From Gentiana macrophylla (lineage: Eukaryota; Streptophyta; Magnoliopsida; Gentianales; Gentianaceae), in NCBI GenBank assembly GCA_026214975.1, contig JAOBSW010001047.1, forward strand, positions 546,001-610,000: a stretch of 64,000 bases of DNA, in the 5' to 3' direction. Of this stretch, positions 44,261 through 55,837 are shown in pieces (within the stretch, counting starts at the first letter, position 1; the number at the start of each line of letters is the position of its first letter). A program made the translations under genes and the position numbers. The notes below the pieces were generated by a model. It was not told the origin of the DNA and ran no database searches. It saw only the letters and a program-made list of their open reading frames with translations.

Positions 44261-46480
44261 ATGTCTCTACATCAACCATTGTTTCCGGCGGAAAATGCAG
44301 CACCACCGCAACCTTCTTATCCAGAAATACCATTCTTGCTGGAAGTTTCAGCCGGAGCATAACCGGGAAATACAACAACACAATCTCCACCTCCTCTTGA
44401 AAATGCTAGTCCAGTTTCAACTACCAGGAAACAAAAAAGCAAAAGATTTGCTATTGGAATGTCAATTGAGATTGTTATTTCGGGAATTTTGTAAATGGGA
44501 TTAGCAATTTTCTTTTTTTATAAGCAAAAGATTAAAAGATTCAGATGAATCCCAGAAAAAAATTAGGGGAATTTTCCTACTTTAATTCCTCAAGAACTAA
44601 TAACACCGCCATCTTCAAATTTCTTGAACATTGGGAATATTATGGACCTAATTGCAAAAATATTTTTTGTTGGAAACAGAGAATTGATGAGAGCCAACTT
44701 TACTATGTTTTGGTGCATGTTTTAACCCCCGTTTACGACACTTTTGGCTCATATTGGGTAATTTTAGACCATTTATAGGGCAAAATGCATTGCACACTCA
44801 CTTTGAGGTGAACCGTCACATTGATGGAAAACCTCGACATTTTACAATGTTTTTGACCCTTTTCGAGACCTATTTATCTTGTGGAATTATGCTCGGTATG
44901 TGTTTGAATGTTGTGATACAGGAAATAGGTGACTCATGAGCCCGGAAGACAAGGCATGATGTTTAGAGAGGCATAACCGAAGCCCGGGAATGGAAACAGA
45001 TCAAAAGTGGTTGGTGCATTCACCATATGTTCACTTCATCAGCAATTTGATGCAAGATACAAGCATTTTATGGACTCATGGTCTTCAGAAAAGTTGTAGA
45101 CAATTGAATGATCTTTCCAACGCACTTTTAATCACTCAAATAGGAGGTCTACACGCAAAGTTATGGTCAATTTATTGAAGACAATCTATTACCGAACCAC
45201 CTGTCGAGCCGAGCTTCGAGCAGCTCGGCTCGTTATGCGTTTTTCACCACAAAAACGGGATATCCTGCTGAACTCTCATTCTCCCCTTTTCCCAACCCTT
45301 AGTCACCATTCTCTTCTTCCCCTTCACCTTTAGATTAATTTCTACACCTAATTTACTTAGATTAAGCTCAAATTAGCTTAGATTCTTAGCTCAACTCTTG
45401 GATTTTGGTGTGTTTTGGATCTTCTTCTTCCCCAAAGTGACATGGATGTTGTTGAAGCTTGGAGAACATCAAATCTCTGCGTTTTATTTTGGGTAATTGA
45501 TTTCGTTTCCTCTCATTTCATAGGTTTAATTTCTTGTTTGATTCTTGCTTTTGTTGTTGTAATGAGTAGCTAATTACTACATAGCTAAATCATGTGATAG
45601 TTGAACAAATCACCCTCTAGTTGATTAATCGGGATTGGGTAGTGTTTAATTGTTGTTATATCGATGAATTCATGTCTTAAAACTTGTTCTTAGAGCGTGA
45701 ATTAGACTGTACACCTAGTTCATGAACACACACCACTTTTATAAATGTATTTTGCGAAGGGGTGTGGGAAAAGGGGTTTTAAGATCGTTATTTACAATTG
45801 ACTGAGTTGTTTAGATCGATTGGGTAACGAGGTTTTTCGGTGAGAATCGAGCGGCTCTAGAGCTTTTATTTTGTTTCGGTCAATTAAATCCTTAAAGGCG
45901 GACTGTTGAACCGGGCAAAGGGTACTAGGTTCTTGTATGACATCTAGAACTATCTTAGGAGTTTGCACCCATGAACGAGTCGATATAAGCATTAGGATGG
46001 TTGGTTGGTAGTTTCCATTCCCAAATAGTCGATTAAAGAGGCGAAAGTATTCAATTGGATCGTGATTTGGCTATGTCTCTTTCTCTCTTTCTCTCTCGTT
46101 TAGTTTTCGTTTTAGTATAAATTGCCATGAACGAAAACTTGATTAACCTAAACTAAAAATGAAAACGACTTTGGTACTTGATTGATTCCTCGTGGGATAC
46201 GACCTTGCTCACCACTGTAGTACTTCTGACCCGGTACTCTGCCGGTTAAGGTTGGTCGTTACTATTTTGGCTATCAAAAATCAAATCCAAATGGCTCTGT
46301 TTCTAATTCAAATTATCAAGCACTCATTCACTAAAGGAGGGTAGGGAAGGAGCATGGGGTGGAGGATGAGCAACCTAATTTTGTCTCTGAGTAGATTTAT
46401 CCTCTGTTTCAATGGATGCAGATAAAGAAGATGGGTTGAAGTGGAGTTTAAATGCTACAGGTAAGTTTGAAGGTTTGAAG
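44261..46480 (+). pseudogene. Class I formin-like gene fragment, interrupted by a solo LTR
   Basis: Plant class I formins nucleate actin and have a Pro-rich outer part, one membrane helix, then FH1 and FH2. Reading from 44261 gives LHQPLFPAENAAPPQPSYPE, a proline/serine stretch, and TTRKQKSKRFAIGMSIEIVI followed by a hydrophobic segment ending AIFFFYKQK, the juxtamembrane and membrane part. After a frameshift, LIPQELITPPSSNFLNIGNI follows, and beyond the LTR SNPNGSVSNSNYQALIH, resembling the cytoplasmic segment. In-frame stops interrupt SAGA and the membrane helix. No signal peptide, FH1 or FH2 found. Identification rests on motif memory only. Confidence 0.5.
44685..46276 (+). repeat. Solo LTR (about 1.59 kb) in the formin fragment
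   Basis: Starts tgatgagagccaac and ends ttttggctatca; flanks agaat and aaaat (4 of 5 bases alike). Homologous to the LTR at 59461-61249: both share 'tttaaccccc' after the start, 'cttgtggaattatgc'-like and 'aggtgactc' blocks, and related ends. No PBS or interior follows. It lacks an obvious ACG-NN-CGT array. Confidence 0.75.
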
Positions 46481-46556
46481 GTTTTCAAAGAACATCTAGC
46501 CGTATTAAAATGCGGTTATAGTGATAACCGAATAATGAAAGTTTATCTCGACTATA

Positions 46557-47453
46557 AAGTGTTATAGTGGTAAATTAATATAGTGGTATTTATTTATTAT
46601 GAATAAATTAAATACAAGATATTAATTATGTTGATTAATTAAATATACATAGTTGATGTATATGTCGAAATTTATATATGTGTATATGATACACATATTT
46701 TGTGAATTGATTAGTCATAGCATTATATTAATTAAGAATATTACGGATACCAAAATATTGGCATATAGGTGTATAAGATACACTTGGATTGTACAAATTA
46801 ATTAATAGTATTACCGTATATTAATATTATATATTAATGTATATAGATTTGCACACATGTGTAAATTGATTTATGGTAATATAATAAAGATATATTCAAT
46901 ATAAGATATTGTCAATATATATCTTGGAAATATATTTAATATAAGATATTGAATACTAAATGAGATAAATCTAGAATATCTATTTTCCTTATTTTACTAG
47001 TAAAATGTTTTCTTTCTCATTAATCTATTAGGAAGCTTCTCCCAATCAGATTGGGAAGTGCAAGGGGCGCAGGTCTTCACTATAAATATAGTGGTGTGCC
47101 AAACTCTTTTGTATCATCACAATTAGAAGATCTCTAATTTACAAAATAAACTGAGAGCTTCTTAGAGTGAGATTTAGAGAGAGAGAAAAGACCGGTCTAG
47201 CAACCGAATTTTTTTCCAGTAGCTATCCAAGAAGGATTCCGGCAAGGTGCACGTGTGGATATTGATAAAGGCCGGACACGTGGATGGCTCGCGTAATACT
47301 ACTTTCCGTAGACGATCAAAGTGTCGTTCTTTTAGATCAAGCAAAGTAACCACTGTCTACTAACTTAATATGTTTGTTGCTTAAACGAAGTCGATCCTGG
47401 TTAAGAGGAAATAATTTTTGACTTCCGTTGCTTTCCCACATAGATTTCCTAAC
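46557..47453 (+). repeat. Possible copia solo LTR
   Basis: Contains a TATA box 'tataaatatagtgg' near 47081, a poly(A)-type aataaa near 47144, and ends 'cacatagatttcctaaca' (47436-47453), a combination typical of copia LTRs. The start at 'tgttatag' is a guess: the flanking five bases do not match (taaag and tatac). Confidence 0.4.
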
Positions 47454-48034
47454 ATATACTAGATAATTATGAAGAACGTGTTTTTTATATATATTAGATA
47501 CATATATTCGTAAATTGGGAATGATTATTATCTTTTAGATGATGATAAATATATCAAGTACATGCATTTATAAATTTAAAATACTAACAAAAAAAACATA
47601 AAATCATTTTGTATAATTATCATCAATAGCATATTTATATTTTATGAGGAAAATGTACTTAATATATAAATTATGTATTAATTAATATTGTTACTTTTAA
47701 AATTTCAAAAGCATTATTTCACTAAAACACGTGTGAATGCACGTGCATTTTACTAGTGTATGTATATATAAATGTCGCAGTTGCCAAAATCAAAAATTCA
47801 TTTTTAATAGTCGTAGTTACATTTTCAATACATATTTTAATACTCTTTCCGTTTTTCAATATTACTTTTCAACTTTTTAGGCTTATTCAACCAATCAATC
47901 TTTCATATTCAATCAACCACTACACTTTTTAAGATTTGTTTTTAGTATTTTATAATAAAAATCAATGCAATTACTTATTTTCTTAATAGGTGTGTTTAGT
48001 CAAATCATGACAAATAAAAAGGAACGAATGGAGT
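47454..48034. other. AT-rich spacer with a Helitron-like 3' terminus
   Basis: At 47737-47748 the perfect palindrome ATGCACGTGCAT is followed four bases later by CTAG (47753-47756) and then T, as expected for a Helitron 3' end. The 5' end is not identified. The rest shows no gene. Confidence 0.35.
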
Positions 48035-48039
48035 ATTTA

Positions 48040-48622
48040 TGAAGAGAGTTTGAGAATGTGATAAACACAAGAGTAAACTTCAACTTGGTTTATTCATTGA
48101 TATGAAAGGTGTATAAATAGATACAATTGAGAGAGACTAGCACTAGCTTGGGCGGCCACTTGAGTATGTAGATGTGGGCGGCAAGCATGCAAAAGTAAAA
48201 GTAAAAGCTATGTCTATGACATATTAATTGTGTCTATGACATAAAGTTTGAGAATGTGATAAACACAAGAGTAAACTTCAACTTGGTTTATTCATTGATA
48301 TGAAAGGTGTATAAATAGATACAATTGAGAGAGACTAGCACTAGCTTGGGCGGCCACTTGAGTATATATATGATGTGGGGCTGCAAGCATGCAAAAGTAA
48401 AAGTAAAAGCTATGTCTATGACATATTAATTGTGTCTATGACATAAAGTAAACTAGAGTTTGACATATTAATTGTTTATATGTATCACAATTAATATGTC
48501 TTTTATAATTAAATAAAGTGTACAAAATATCTGTCTGCAATTTCTCGAGGTCAAGAGCACCTTTTTGAACTTCAAATGAGACTCATCAATCTCTTTGAAG
48601 TAATCTTTGTAATATTTCCACA
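48040..48622 (-). repeat. 3' LTR with a 198-bp internal tandem duplication
   Basis: 583 bp versus 382 bp for the partner. The block from 'tttgagaatgtgataaacac' to 'gtctatgacataaag' occurs at 48049-48246 and again from 48247. The partner LTR has it once. Confidence 0.9.
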
Positions 48623-48627
48623 CCCCC

Positions 48628-49970
48628 TCAAATCGGGTCAGATATGTTGATGCAACCAAGTTTGCTACTAAGTCTCTTTGAACATAAGAGGGGAATAGCC
48701 TTGGTAAGAATATCGACGATTCGATCTCTTTGAGGAACATCACGGAGTTGAATAATCCTGGCATCAATCTTTTCCTTGAGAAAGTGTCCATCAATATCCA
48801 CATGCTTGGTTTTATCATGATGGATGAGGATCTTGACCATGCATAAGGGTGAATTATTATCACAAAGATAGTGTGATAGGTTCTTTGAGAGAGGTTCTTT
48901 GAAGTTCGATCCAAGACTTTTTAGCCATAGAGCTTCACAAATGCCAGTACAAGTGCCCTAAGTTCACTTTCAAGATCGCTTCTTGACACGAAGAGGTTGT
49001 TTCTTGCTTCTCCAAGTAACCAGGTTCCCCATACATAGGAACAATAGCCTGTGGTAGACCTTCTATCTATGTGGCATCCGGCCCAATCAAGATCAAGATA
49101 TAGACCTTGATGGATCTATCGCCAGACTTGGTGAAGTGTAACCCTTGGCCGAGTGGACTTCAAATACCGCAGATTCTATTTATCGCATCCCAATGTTGCT
49201 CAAGTAGGGCAATGCATGAAGCAAGCTAACGTGATCGACACCATATGCAATATCCGGTCTTGTATGGGATAGGTAGATGAGTTTCCTACAAGTCTTTGAT
49301 ATTGTTCCTTTCTTACAAAGAATGTCACCATGTAAAGAGAGGTATGACTGGGTCTACTGGGGATACAAGAGAGTTTGCACCCCAAAGATGCCGCTTTTTT
49401 CAAAGAGTCCAAGACATATTTCCTTTGGGAGACTGAGATTCCTTTGCTGTTTCTAGCTACTTCCATGCCAAGAAAATACTTAAGTAAACCCAAGTCTTTA
49501 ACCTGAAATACCTTTGCCAGCAATTCTTTCAAGTGTTGGATCTCAGCAGGGTCATCTCCAGTAAGGATGATATCATCCACATAGACAATAAGAATAGACC
49601 TCTTCTGGTTGGTTGTCTTGATGAACATAGTGTGATCAGAATTGCATTGGTGATATCCAGCAGCTTTGACCACAGTTGTTAATTTTCCAAACCATGCCCT
49701 TGGTGATTGCTTCAGGCCATATAGAGATTTCCTCAGTTTGCACACCTTGCCTTGAGTATGAGGATTGATAAAACCAGGAGGTATAGTCATATAAACCTCC
49801 TCAGTAAGGTCCCCATTTAGAAAAGCATTTTTGATGTCCAATTGATGAAGAGGCCAGTCAAGTTGGACAGCTAGAGAAATTAGTACCCTGACAGTGTTGA
49901 GCTTTGCCACTGGTGCAAAAGTTTCTTTATAGTCAACGCCATAAGTTTGAGTGAATCCCCTGGCTACCAA
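48628..49970 (-). pseudogene. copia reverse transcriptase and RNase H
   Basis: Reverse transcriptase is open from 49970 to about 49200: MVARGFTQTYGVDYKETFAP, LDWPLHQLDIKNAFLNG, KVCKLRKSLYGLKQSPRAWF, catalytic YVDD in LIVYVDDIILTGDD, and KDLGLLKYFLGMEVA. The frame then degrades (a shift after KKAASLG). RNase H survives as scattered pieces around 49060-48900 and, near the C-terminus, HDKTKHVDIDGHFLKEKID and VDILTKAIP. The conserved RT core is intact by eye; the RNase H active-site region is not continuous. Confidence 0.88.
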
Positions 49971-50083
49971 TCTGGCTTTGTACTTGTCAATAGTACCATC
50001 AGCAGTGTATTTGATAGTGAATAACCATTTGGCAAATGATCGTCTTCTTGCCTTTTGGAAGAGTTGTGAGATCCCAAGTATGA

Positions 50084-51860
50084 TTATCCGGAGGCGATCA
50101 TCTCTGTTTTAACAATGACCTTCCACTTATCATTTTGAAGGGCCTCCTGAATATTTCTAGGGATAGAGTGAGAGTCCAGGTCCTGTGTAAACATGGCAAA
50201 GACAGGAGACAACTGATCATAAGATAAATAAGAATGAATAGAATGATCAGTGCATGATCTTTTCCCTTTCCTTAGAGCAATAGGTCTGTCATCCACTTCA
50301 GCAGACTGCTGAGAGTCAATAAGCTGAGGTCCAGCAGACTCTGGTTCGATAAGAAGTTGAGAGTTTCGGCCAGCAGCTCTGGGTCGATGAGACTCTTGTT
50401 TAGGAGGTTCTTTGAGAAGTATTAGGCTGTAGAGAGTCAGTAGGGTACTGAAGTTCAGCCTCCTGAGGATCAGGAGGTTGCTGAGGGTTAAGAGTTTGCT
50501 GAATGAAGGGGTTTAGGTCAATTTCTATCAGGTTTCCATCAGTGACTGCCTCAGTGGACTTGCTGTAGTAGGGAGTCCTTTCAAAAAAATTTACATCCAT
50601 AGAATTGTAAAATCTTTTTTCAGAAGGAGAGTAGCACTTGTAACCTTTCCTGTCCTTTGCATATCCTAGGAATATGCACTTGTGAGCTTTGGGATCAAGT
50701 TTGCTTCGTGTTGGGCATGGATATAGACAAACACAAAGACAACCAAAGATTTTTGGAGGTAATCGGGAAATAAGATGGGGCAGGAGTGTGTGTCAGTAGG
50801 GTTTTGATAGGAGTTTTGAAGCCTAGTACCTACTGGGAAGTGCATTGATTAAGTATGTGGAAGTCAATATGGCTTCACCCCACATATATTTTGGAACATT
50901 TGTGGTAAACATAATAGACCTAGCCATTTCAAGCAGATGTCTGTTCTTTCTCTCAAAGAACCCCATTTCTTTGAGGGGTTTCAACACAACCACCGATATG
51001 GACAATCCCTTTATCCATCAAGAAATTACCGAGATGAGACTCATAATATTCAAGAGCATTGTCGAGTCTTCAAGATTTTGATCTTAGTGTCAAACCGAGT
51101 GGAGATCATGTTGTAAAATTCTTGAAAGATGGGTCCAACTTTTGGACTTATCCTTCATTAAAAATAACCAAGTGGTTACGGTGTGGTCATCTATGAAGGT
51201 AACAAACCACCTCTTTTCTGTTATGCTTTTTACTCTTGAGGGTCCCCATACGTCACCGTGAATTAAGGTGAATGGTGTGGATGGTAAGTAAGGTAATTTT
51301 GCATACACAGATTTGGTGAGTTTAGCAAACCGACAAATATCACATTGAAGATCATTCAAATTACAACCTTTAAACAATTCAGATCTATAGACTTTAAATA
51401 ACTAAAAGCCAGGATGTCCTAGTCTATAATGCCATAACATGATATTGTCTAGGTTTTGAGTGCAGGTGTCCGAGGCGATTCGGTCTTGATCTTCTCTTCA
51501 GCAGGTTGACCACAAAGCAGAGACTGAGCAAGGTTTAGCATCCCAATCACCGCCTTTGAGGAATGATCTGGAATGTGCACCGATTCTCATTAAAAACAAC
51601 ACAGTCCAGTTCAAATCTTTAGTAAGTTTCTTGATGATATGAGATTGCAATCTAATTTTGGAACAAATAGGACATTCTCAGCAGCATATCTTATTAGTAA
51701 GTGCACACGACCAAAACCTTTTGCACTAGAGATAGATCCATCGCCAGTCTTAATATTGTGAATTTGGGGACATGGCTTAAGTTGAGTAATGAGATTTTTA
51801 TTACGGTCATATGGGAAGAGGCCCAGAGTCAACAATCCAGGTTTCATTACTAATAGATGA
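50084..51860 (-). pseudogene. copia protease and integrase
   Basis: Protease begins about 51860 with TWIVDSG; a single-base loss in the codon after the catalytic DSG shifts the frame, and the rest reads HLLIRYAAENVLFVPKLDCN. Integrase: the pre-integrase segment CDICRFAKLTKSVYAKLP, then PFTLIHGDVWGPS and RWFVTFIDDHTVTTWLFLMK (51377-51090), and after a break ERKNRHLLEMARSIMFTTNV with YMWGEAILTSTYLINALPSR (51005-50823). The remaining part to 50084 is the linker to the reverse transcriptase. Confidence 0.85.
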
Positions 51861-51899
51861 GTAGAATTTACCAGATGGCATGAGAGGCTATGTCGGTAG

Positions 51900-52846
51900 A
51901 GTGACTACCTCCCTTTTGTTGAGTTAGAAAGGCTTTGAATGCAAACAAGTCGAGCATTCAACTCTGTTGTCATCTTCTTCCTCACTTATGTGTATCCGCC
52001 TTACGACTTTCCTTGGCAGGTGTCCGGAGGACTTGGAGGAGTTAGGCTTGCCATGTAGCTTCCAGCAAGTGTCCTTGGTGTGATTAGTGCGTTTGCAGTG
52101 GTCACAGAACAGCTTCCCAGTTTTATCAGCAGGCTTCCTGTAAGCCTCAGTAGCCTCAGCAGGTTCCCGATCGCACAGGTGGCACTTTCGAAGAGAGTTG
52201 TCGGCGGGGGGGTTCAAGAAAGATCACTTTCCTCCTGCTTTCCTCATGTTTGACCTCAGCAAACATGGATTTGAGATTTGGAAGAGGTTTAGTAGCAAGA
52301 ATTCTACCTCTGACATCATCAAGAGTAGGATTCAGTCCAGTAAGGAATTTGAATACTCTCTTCTTCTCGATGATGTCTTTAAAGAGTGCAAAGATCTTTA
52401 ACATCATTCCAGGGTGAGTTTCCAACATATCTAGGTGTTGCCATGCCTTAGATAGTTGATTAAAGTATTGAGTCTGATATATCCCCTTGTGCGCAATTTT
52501 GAATCTGAGCTTGAGTTCATAGACTTGGATGTATTGTCTGTTTTGAGTAAAGGTCTCCGGCATTGTCCTGCATTTCCTTAGCGATGTCATACATCATGAA
52601 GTTCTCATCGATCTCTTTTGTCATAGACCTCGTGAGGATGGTCATGACTTGGTTATTTTCTGTGTCCCATGCTTCAAACTTGGGGTCGGCAGCCAGTGAA
52701 AGGAGTTTGGAACCAGGCAGATATCCCATTTTGCCCTGGCCGGAGATATACATTTTCATAGACCTTGACCATAGCAAGTAATTGTTACCATCAAGTTTAT
52801 GATTTGTAAAGACGAGTGTTCGATTATCCCGATCTCTTTGAGGCAA
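51900..52846 (-). pseudogene. copia gag
   Basis: Start at 52846: MPQRDRDNRTLVFTNHKLDG, then NYLLWSRSMKMYISGQGKMG, the usual copia gag opening. A frameshift near 52570 moves to the frame containing YELKLRFKIAHKG, YFNQLSKAWQHLDML and FLTGLNPTLDDVRGRILATK. A CCHC zinc knuckle CDHCKRTNHTKDTC follows at about 52110-52070. About 300 codons in all. Confidence 0.88.
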
Positions 52847-52953
52847 TTGTGAGTCTCATCAAGAAGATGAAACATCGAGATAATGTTGACATTTTTCGAA
52901 AAAAGAACCGAGTTTTGCAAATGATTTTTAGAACTCGAGAAGGCTCGCTACCA

Positions 52954-53335
52954 TGAAGAGAGTTTGAGAATGTGATAAACACAAGAGTAAACTTCAACTT
53001 GGTTTATTCATTGATATGAAAGGTGTATAAATAGATACAATTGAGAGAGACTAGCACTAGCTTGGGCGGCCACTTGAGTATGTAGATGTGGGCGGCAAGC
53101 ATGCAAAAGTAAAAGTAAAAGCTATGTCTATGACATATTAATTGTGTCTATGACATAAAGTAAACTAGAGTTTGACATATTAATTGTTTATATGTATCAC
53201 AATTAATATGTCTTTTATAATTAAATAAAGTGTACAAAATATCCTGCATTTAATTTTCGAGGTCAAGAGCACTGTTGAACTTCAAAGAGACTCATCAATC
53301 TATTCAAGTAATGTAATCTTTGTAATATTTCCACA
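52954..53335 (-). repeat. 5' LTR (382 bp)
   Basis: Minus-strand reading starts TGTGGAAATATTACAAAG at 53335 and ends CTCTCTTCA at 52954. A TATA-like tctatttataca lies at about 53025-53036. Confidence 0.88.

Positions 53336-53336
<1 letters not shown>

Positions 53337-53425
<89 letters not shown>
53337..53425. repeat. (TTA)n microsatellite
   Basis: About 29 uninterrupted TTA units directly at the right edge of the copia element; the target duplication attta merges into it. Confidence 0.95.
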
Positions 53426-53427
<2 letters not shown>

Positions 53428-53439
53428 TCCTTAGGGGGC

Positions 53440-54145
53440 AAGTAATTTACGGTGATTGTAGAGGACTTGATGTAGAAGATCTACAATAAGCGGATAAAAC
53501 GAGCTAATCCAAGCTCAAAGATATTTTCATTCTCAATAGAGAAGAAGATTCAACATTTCATCATTACGTAATATGATCTCAACATATAGAACTTAGGCTA
53601 TTTATAGGCTTCAAAGCCCATTTAGGATTACCACAACACTCAAAAGCCCATATAACTATTAACTAATTAAAACATAATAAAATACTATTAATTAGCTTGG
53701 ATGTACCTCATCATCTCTATCTCCCTACTCGAAAAGCTCGTCCACGAGCGAACCCGTAGAGATCCACATTGAGGCATGCCAAGCTCACCATTAAGCTCCA
53801 TTGGTGGATCTAGTCCATTCACCATCTTGTAAAACAATCTCAAAGGAAGTATAAAATGTCCATTGTCCCATAAAATGCTCAACCATGAAGAAATTGAAGA
53901 AACACTTGGCGTGGTCATGATAAACTTCCCTTCTTTGTTGGAGTGGTACTCATCATTCCAACCCTCCCGTCGAATAACTCATCCATGAGTCGTATCAATA
54001 AACATCAAATTGATGTGTGTAGCTGGTTGTAATGGATTCACACTGAATGATGTCTTTTGCCGATCAAGTCTCCCAGTATCACCGGAGTTGATTCTTCTTC
54101 TTCCTTCATGTCCGAAACACATAGGAAACGGATTCATCATGTAAC
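53440..54145 (-). other. LTR-retrotransposon-derived remnant (low confidence)
   Basis: Minus strand: a 76-codon open frame (53918-53688) and another (54188-53979) without recognised domains. Two similar stretches 'ctcgtggacgagcttttcga' (about 53745) and 'ctcatggatgagttattcga' (about 53970) resemble the end of a gypsy polyprotein, followed by an LTR-like AT-rich part with 'cctataaatagcc'. Alternatively it continues the gene fragment at 55838-57037 beyond the LTR. Confidence 0.3.
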
Positions 54146-55837
54146 TGCTAGAAGTAATAGCACCGATCGAGACACTCGATCTTAGCACAGCGGAAGCTTA
54201 TGCGATTTACGATATGAGACATAACTAATTAATCCTACGAGAAGGTTGAAGATTTATAACCAAAACGGAGAACGATAGTAAATCTACATAGAGGGAGAAG
54301 CCGTGATCTTCCGGATTGTATCTCCAAGCGACGACTGGTAGACGTCGATCCTCGCCGTAGAACCTTCTCGAATATGCACAAGAAAAACCCTAGGTTTTTC
54401 TTCAATTAATGACTAAGGCAAGAAACTAATTTTTCTTCCCTTTTAATTTGTAAGTGGCGCCATTATGATTGTGTGTATTGTGATAGGAGGAACTCTCTTT
54501 ATATAGAAAAATAACTAGCCAAGAGAGTTATCCTTTTCACACCACAAAACATATTCCCATAAGGGCAAGATATTTTTGCTACAAAATAAGAGATTCCCAA
54601 AAAAATCAATCTCTTAATTTTTCCATTAATTATCCAACAAATAGATAATTAATTAATCACACGTATTAGAAATTTCTTCTCCTAACTTATCCATAAAAGT
54701 GGCGCCATTTATGTCATTTTTTTAATAGAAAATGTATTTTCTATTTTACATAATATTTACTAAATAAATAATATTTGCATATTCATTAAATGACCAACTA
54801 TTTAATTTATTCTCGAGGTTCTATAAAACGAGAAAACACTCGCGTGTTAGGAGCCAACCCGGGGACCATTGACCTATAATCAGTAGCTACAATAAATTGA
54901 ATAAAACATTCATCGAACAGAATACTTCCATTCAACTTATTAATTCCGGAATTACGCCATCATAAATCCGAAACTGAACTCTATCGATTATAGATATAAC
55001 TTATTCTCAAAACGTCGAGTCGAGTTGATAAGTGTCCTTTGATTTAATCAACATATAAACTAACCATCCATAGACTATCCGTAATGAAGTAGGATTATTT
55101 CCCTAAACCTTCTTCACTACATCTTATCCTTATTTACCATTAACCCACTAGTGATCAATTAGTTCATAACCAATACGAACTCCCGGGATTGATCAGTTTC
55201 TAGGATTAACAAATAAGGGGATTGTCTTTCTACTTCCCGCAGGAAGGAATGGATTCCATATCTGTGAGACACACACTTCTCAATCATTCCAGAATAGTGC
55301 CAACGTGAAAGTGATTCGGACCGCGCCACTTAGCGATCCTTAACGAACACATCAAACCCTATCCCGAAACAAGTAGGAGTATGCAATCACTTCAGGATTA
55401 AGGTTAATCCATATATGATCATTTTGTGATTTAATAAGATTTCTCAATCACGTAATTATATGAGAAACTCATATTAAATTGGTCTAGTCCTATATGACTC
55501 TCATCATATATGAATGCCGCACTCTGACAACCAATTTCGACGGTCCGGATAGGACGGTCACACCATAAAGTGTTCTGGGCACATTAATGGTGGTTTAATC
55601 AATAGACCCCATACTTTGGTTAACTTCACCACAGACTAACATTTCAAGTGTATCACCATAAATTTAATCCTCATGTGTCACACACACTAAGTTATATGGC
55701 TACATATGATACGACTTGGGGTTTTCAGTAGTGTATTACTTACAAGCACGAAGCAAGTAATAAGATGAGAATAAATCTGTCATTTATTAATTCTAAAAAC
55801 AATTACATAAATTGTCTTTCGGACACTACTTCCAACA
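54146..55837 (-). repeat. copia-type LTR (about 1.69 kb)
   Basis: Minus strand: starts TGTTGGAAGTAGTGTCCG at 55837 and ends about CTTCTAGCA at 54146. It matches the LTR at 57038-58820 over most of its length (for example 'tttcggacactac', 'attaattccggaattacg' and 'cagtagctacaataaatt'). The flank before it is GCTAT and after it GTTAC, compatible with a decayed duplication, so it may be solo. No clear PBS. Confidence 0.7.

Larger units (their letters stand above)
48040..53335 (-). mobile_element. Ty1/copia retrotransposon, complete in outline, mutated
   Basis: Minus-strand element with 5' LTR 52954-53335 and 3' LTR 48040-48622, flanked by attta (48035-48039 and 53336-53340). A PBS-like TGGTAGCGAGCC lies just inside the 5' LTR (52942-52953), and the polypurine TTTGAGGGGG precedes the 3' LTR. 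Coding order is gag, protease, integrase, reverse transcriptase, RNase H, as in copia. Every domain is present, but each is crossed by frameshifts or stops, so it is not autonomous now. The target lies beside a TTA microsatellite. Confidence 0.9.

Noticed and set aside
44545..44778. 77-codon open frame on the plus strand
   Set aside because: It crosses the boundary of the solo LTR at 44685, so it cannot be an original coding unit.
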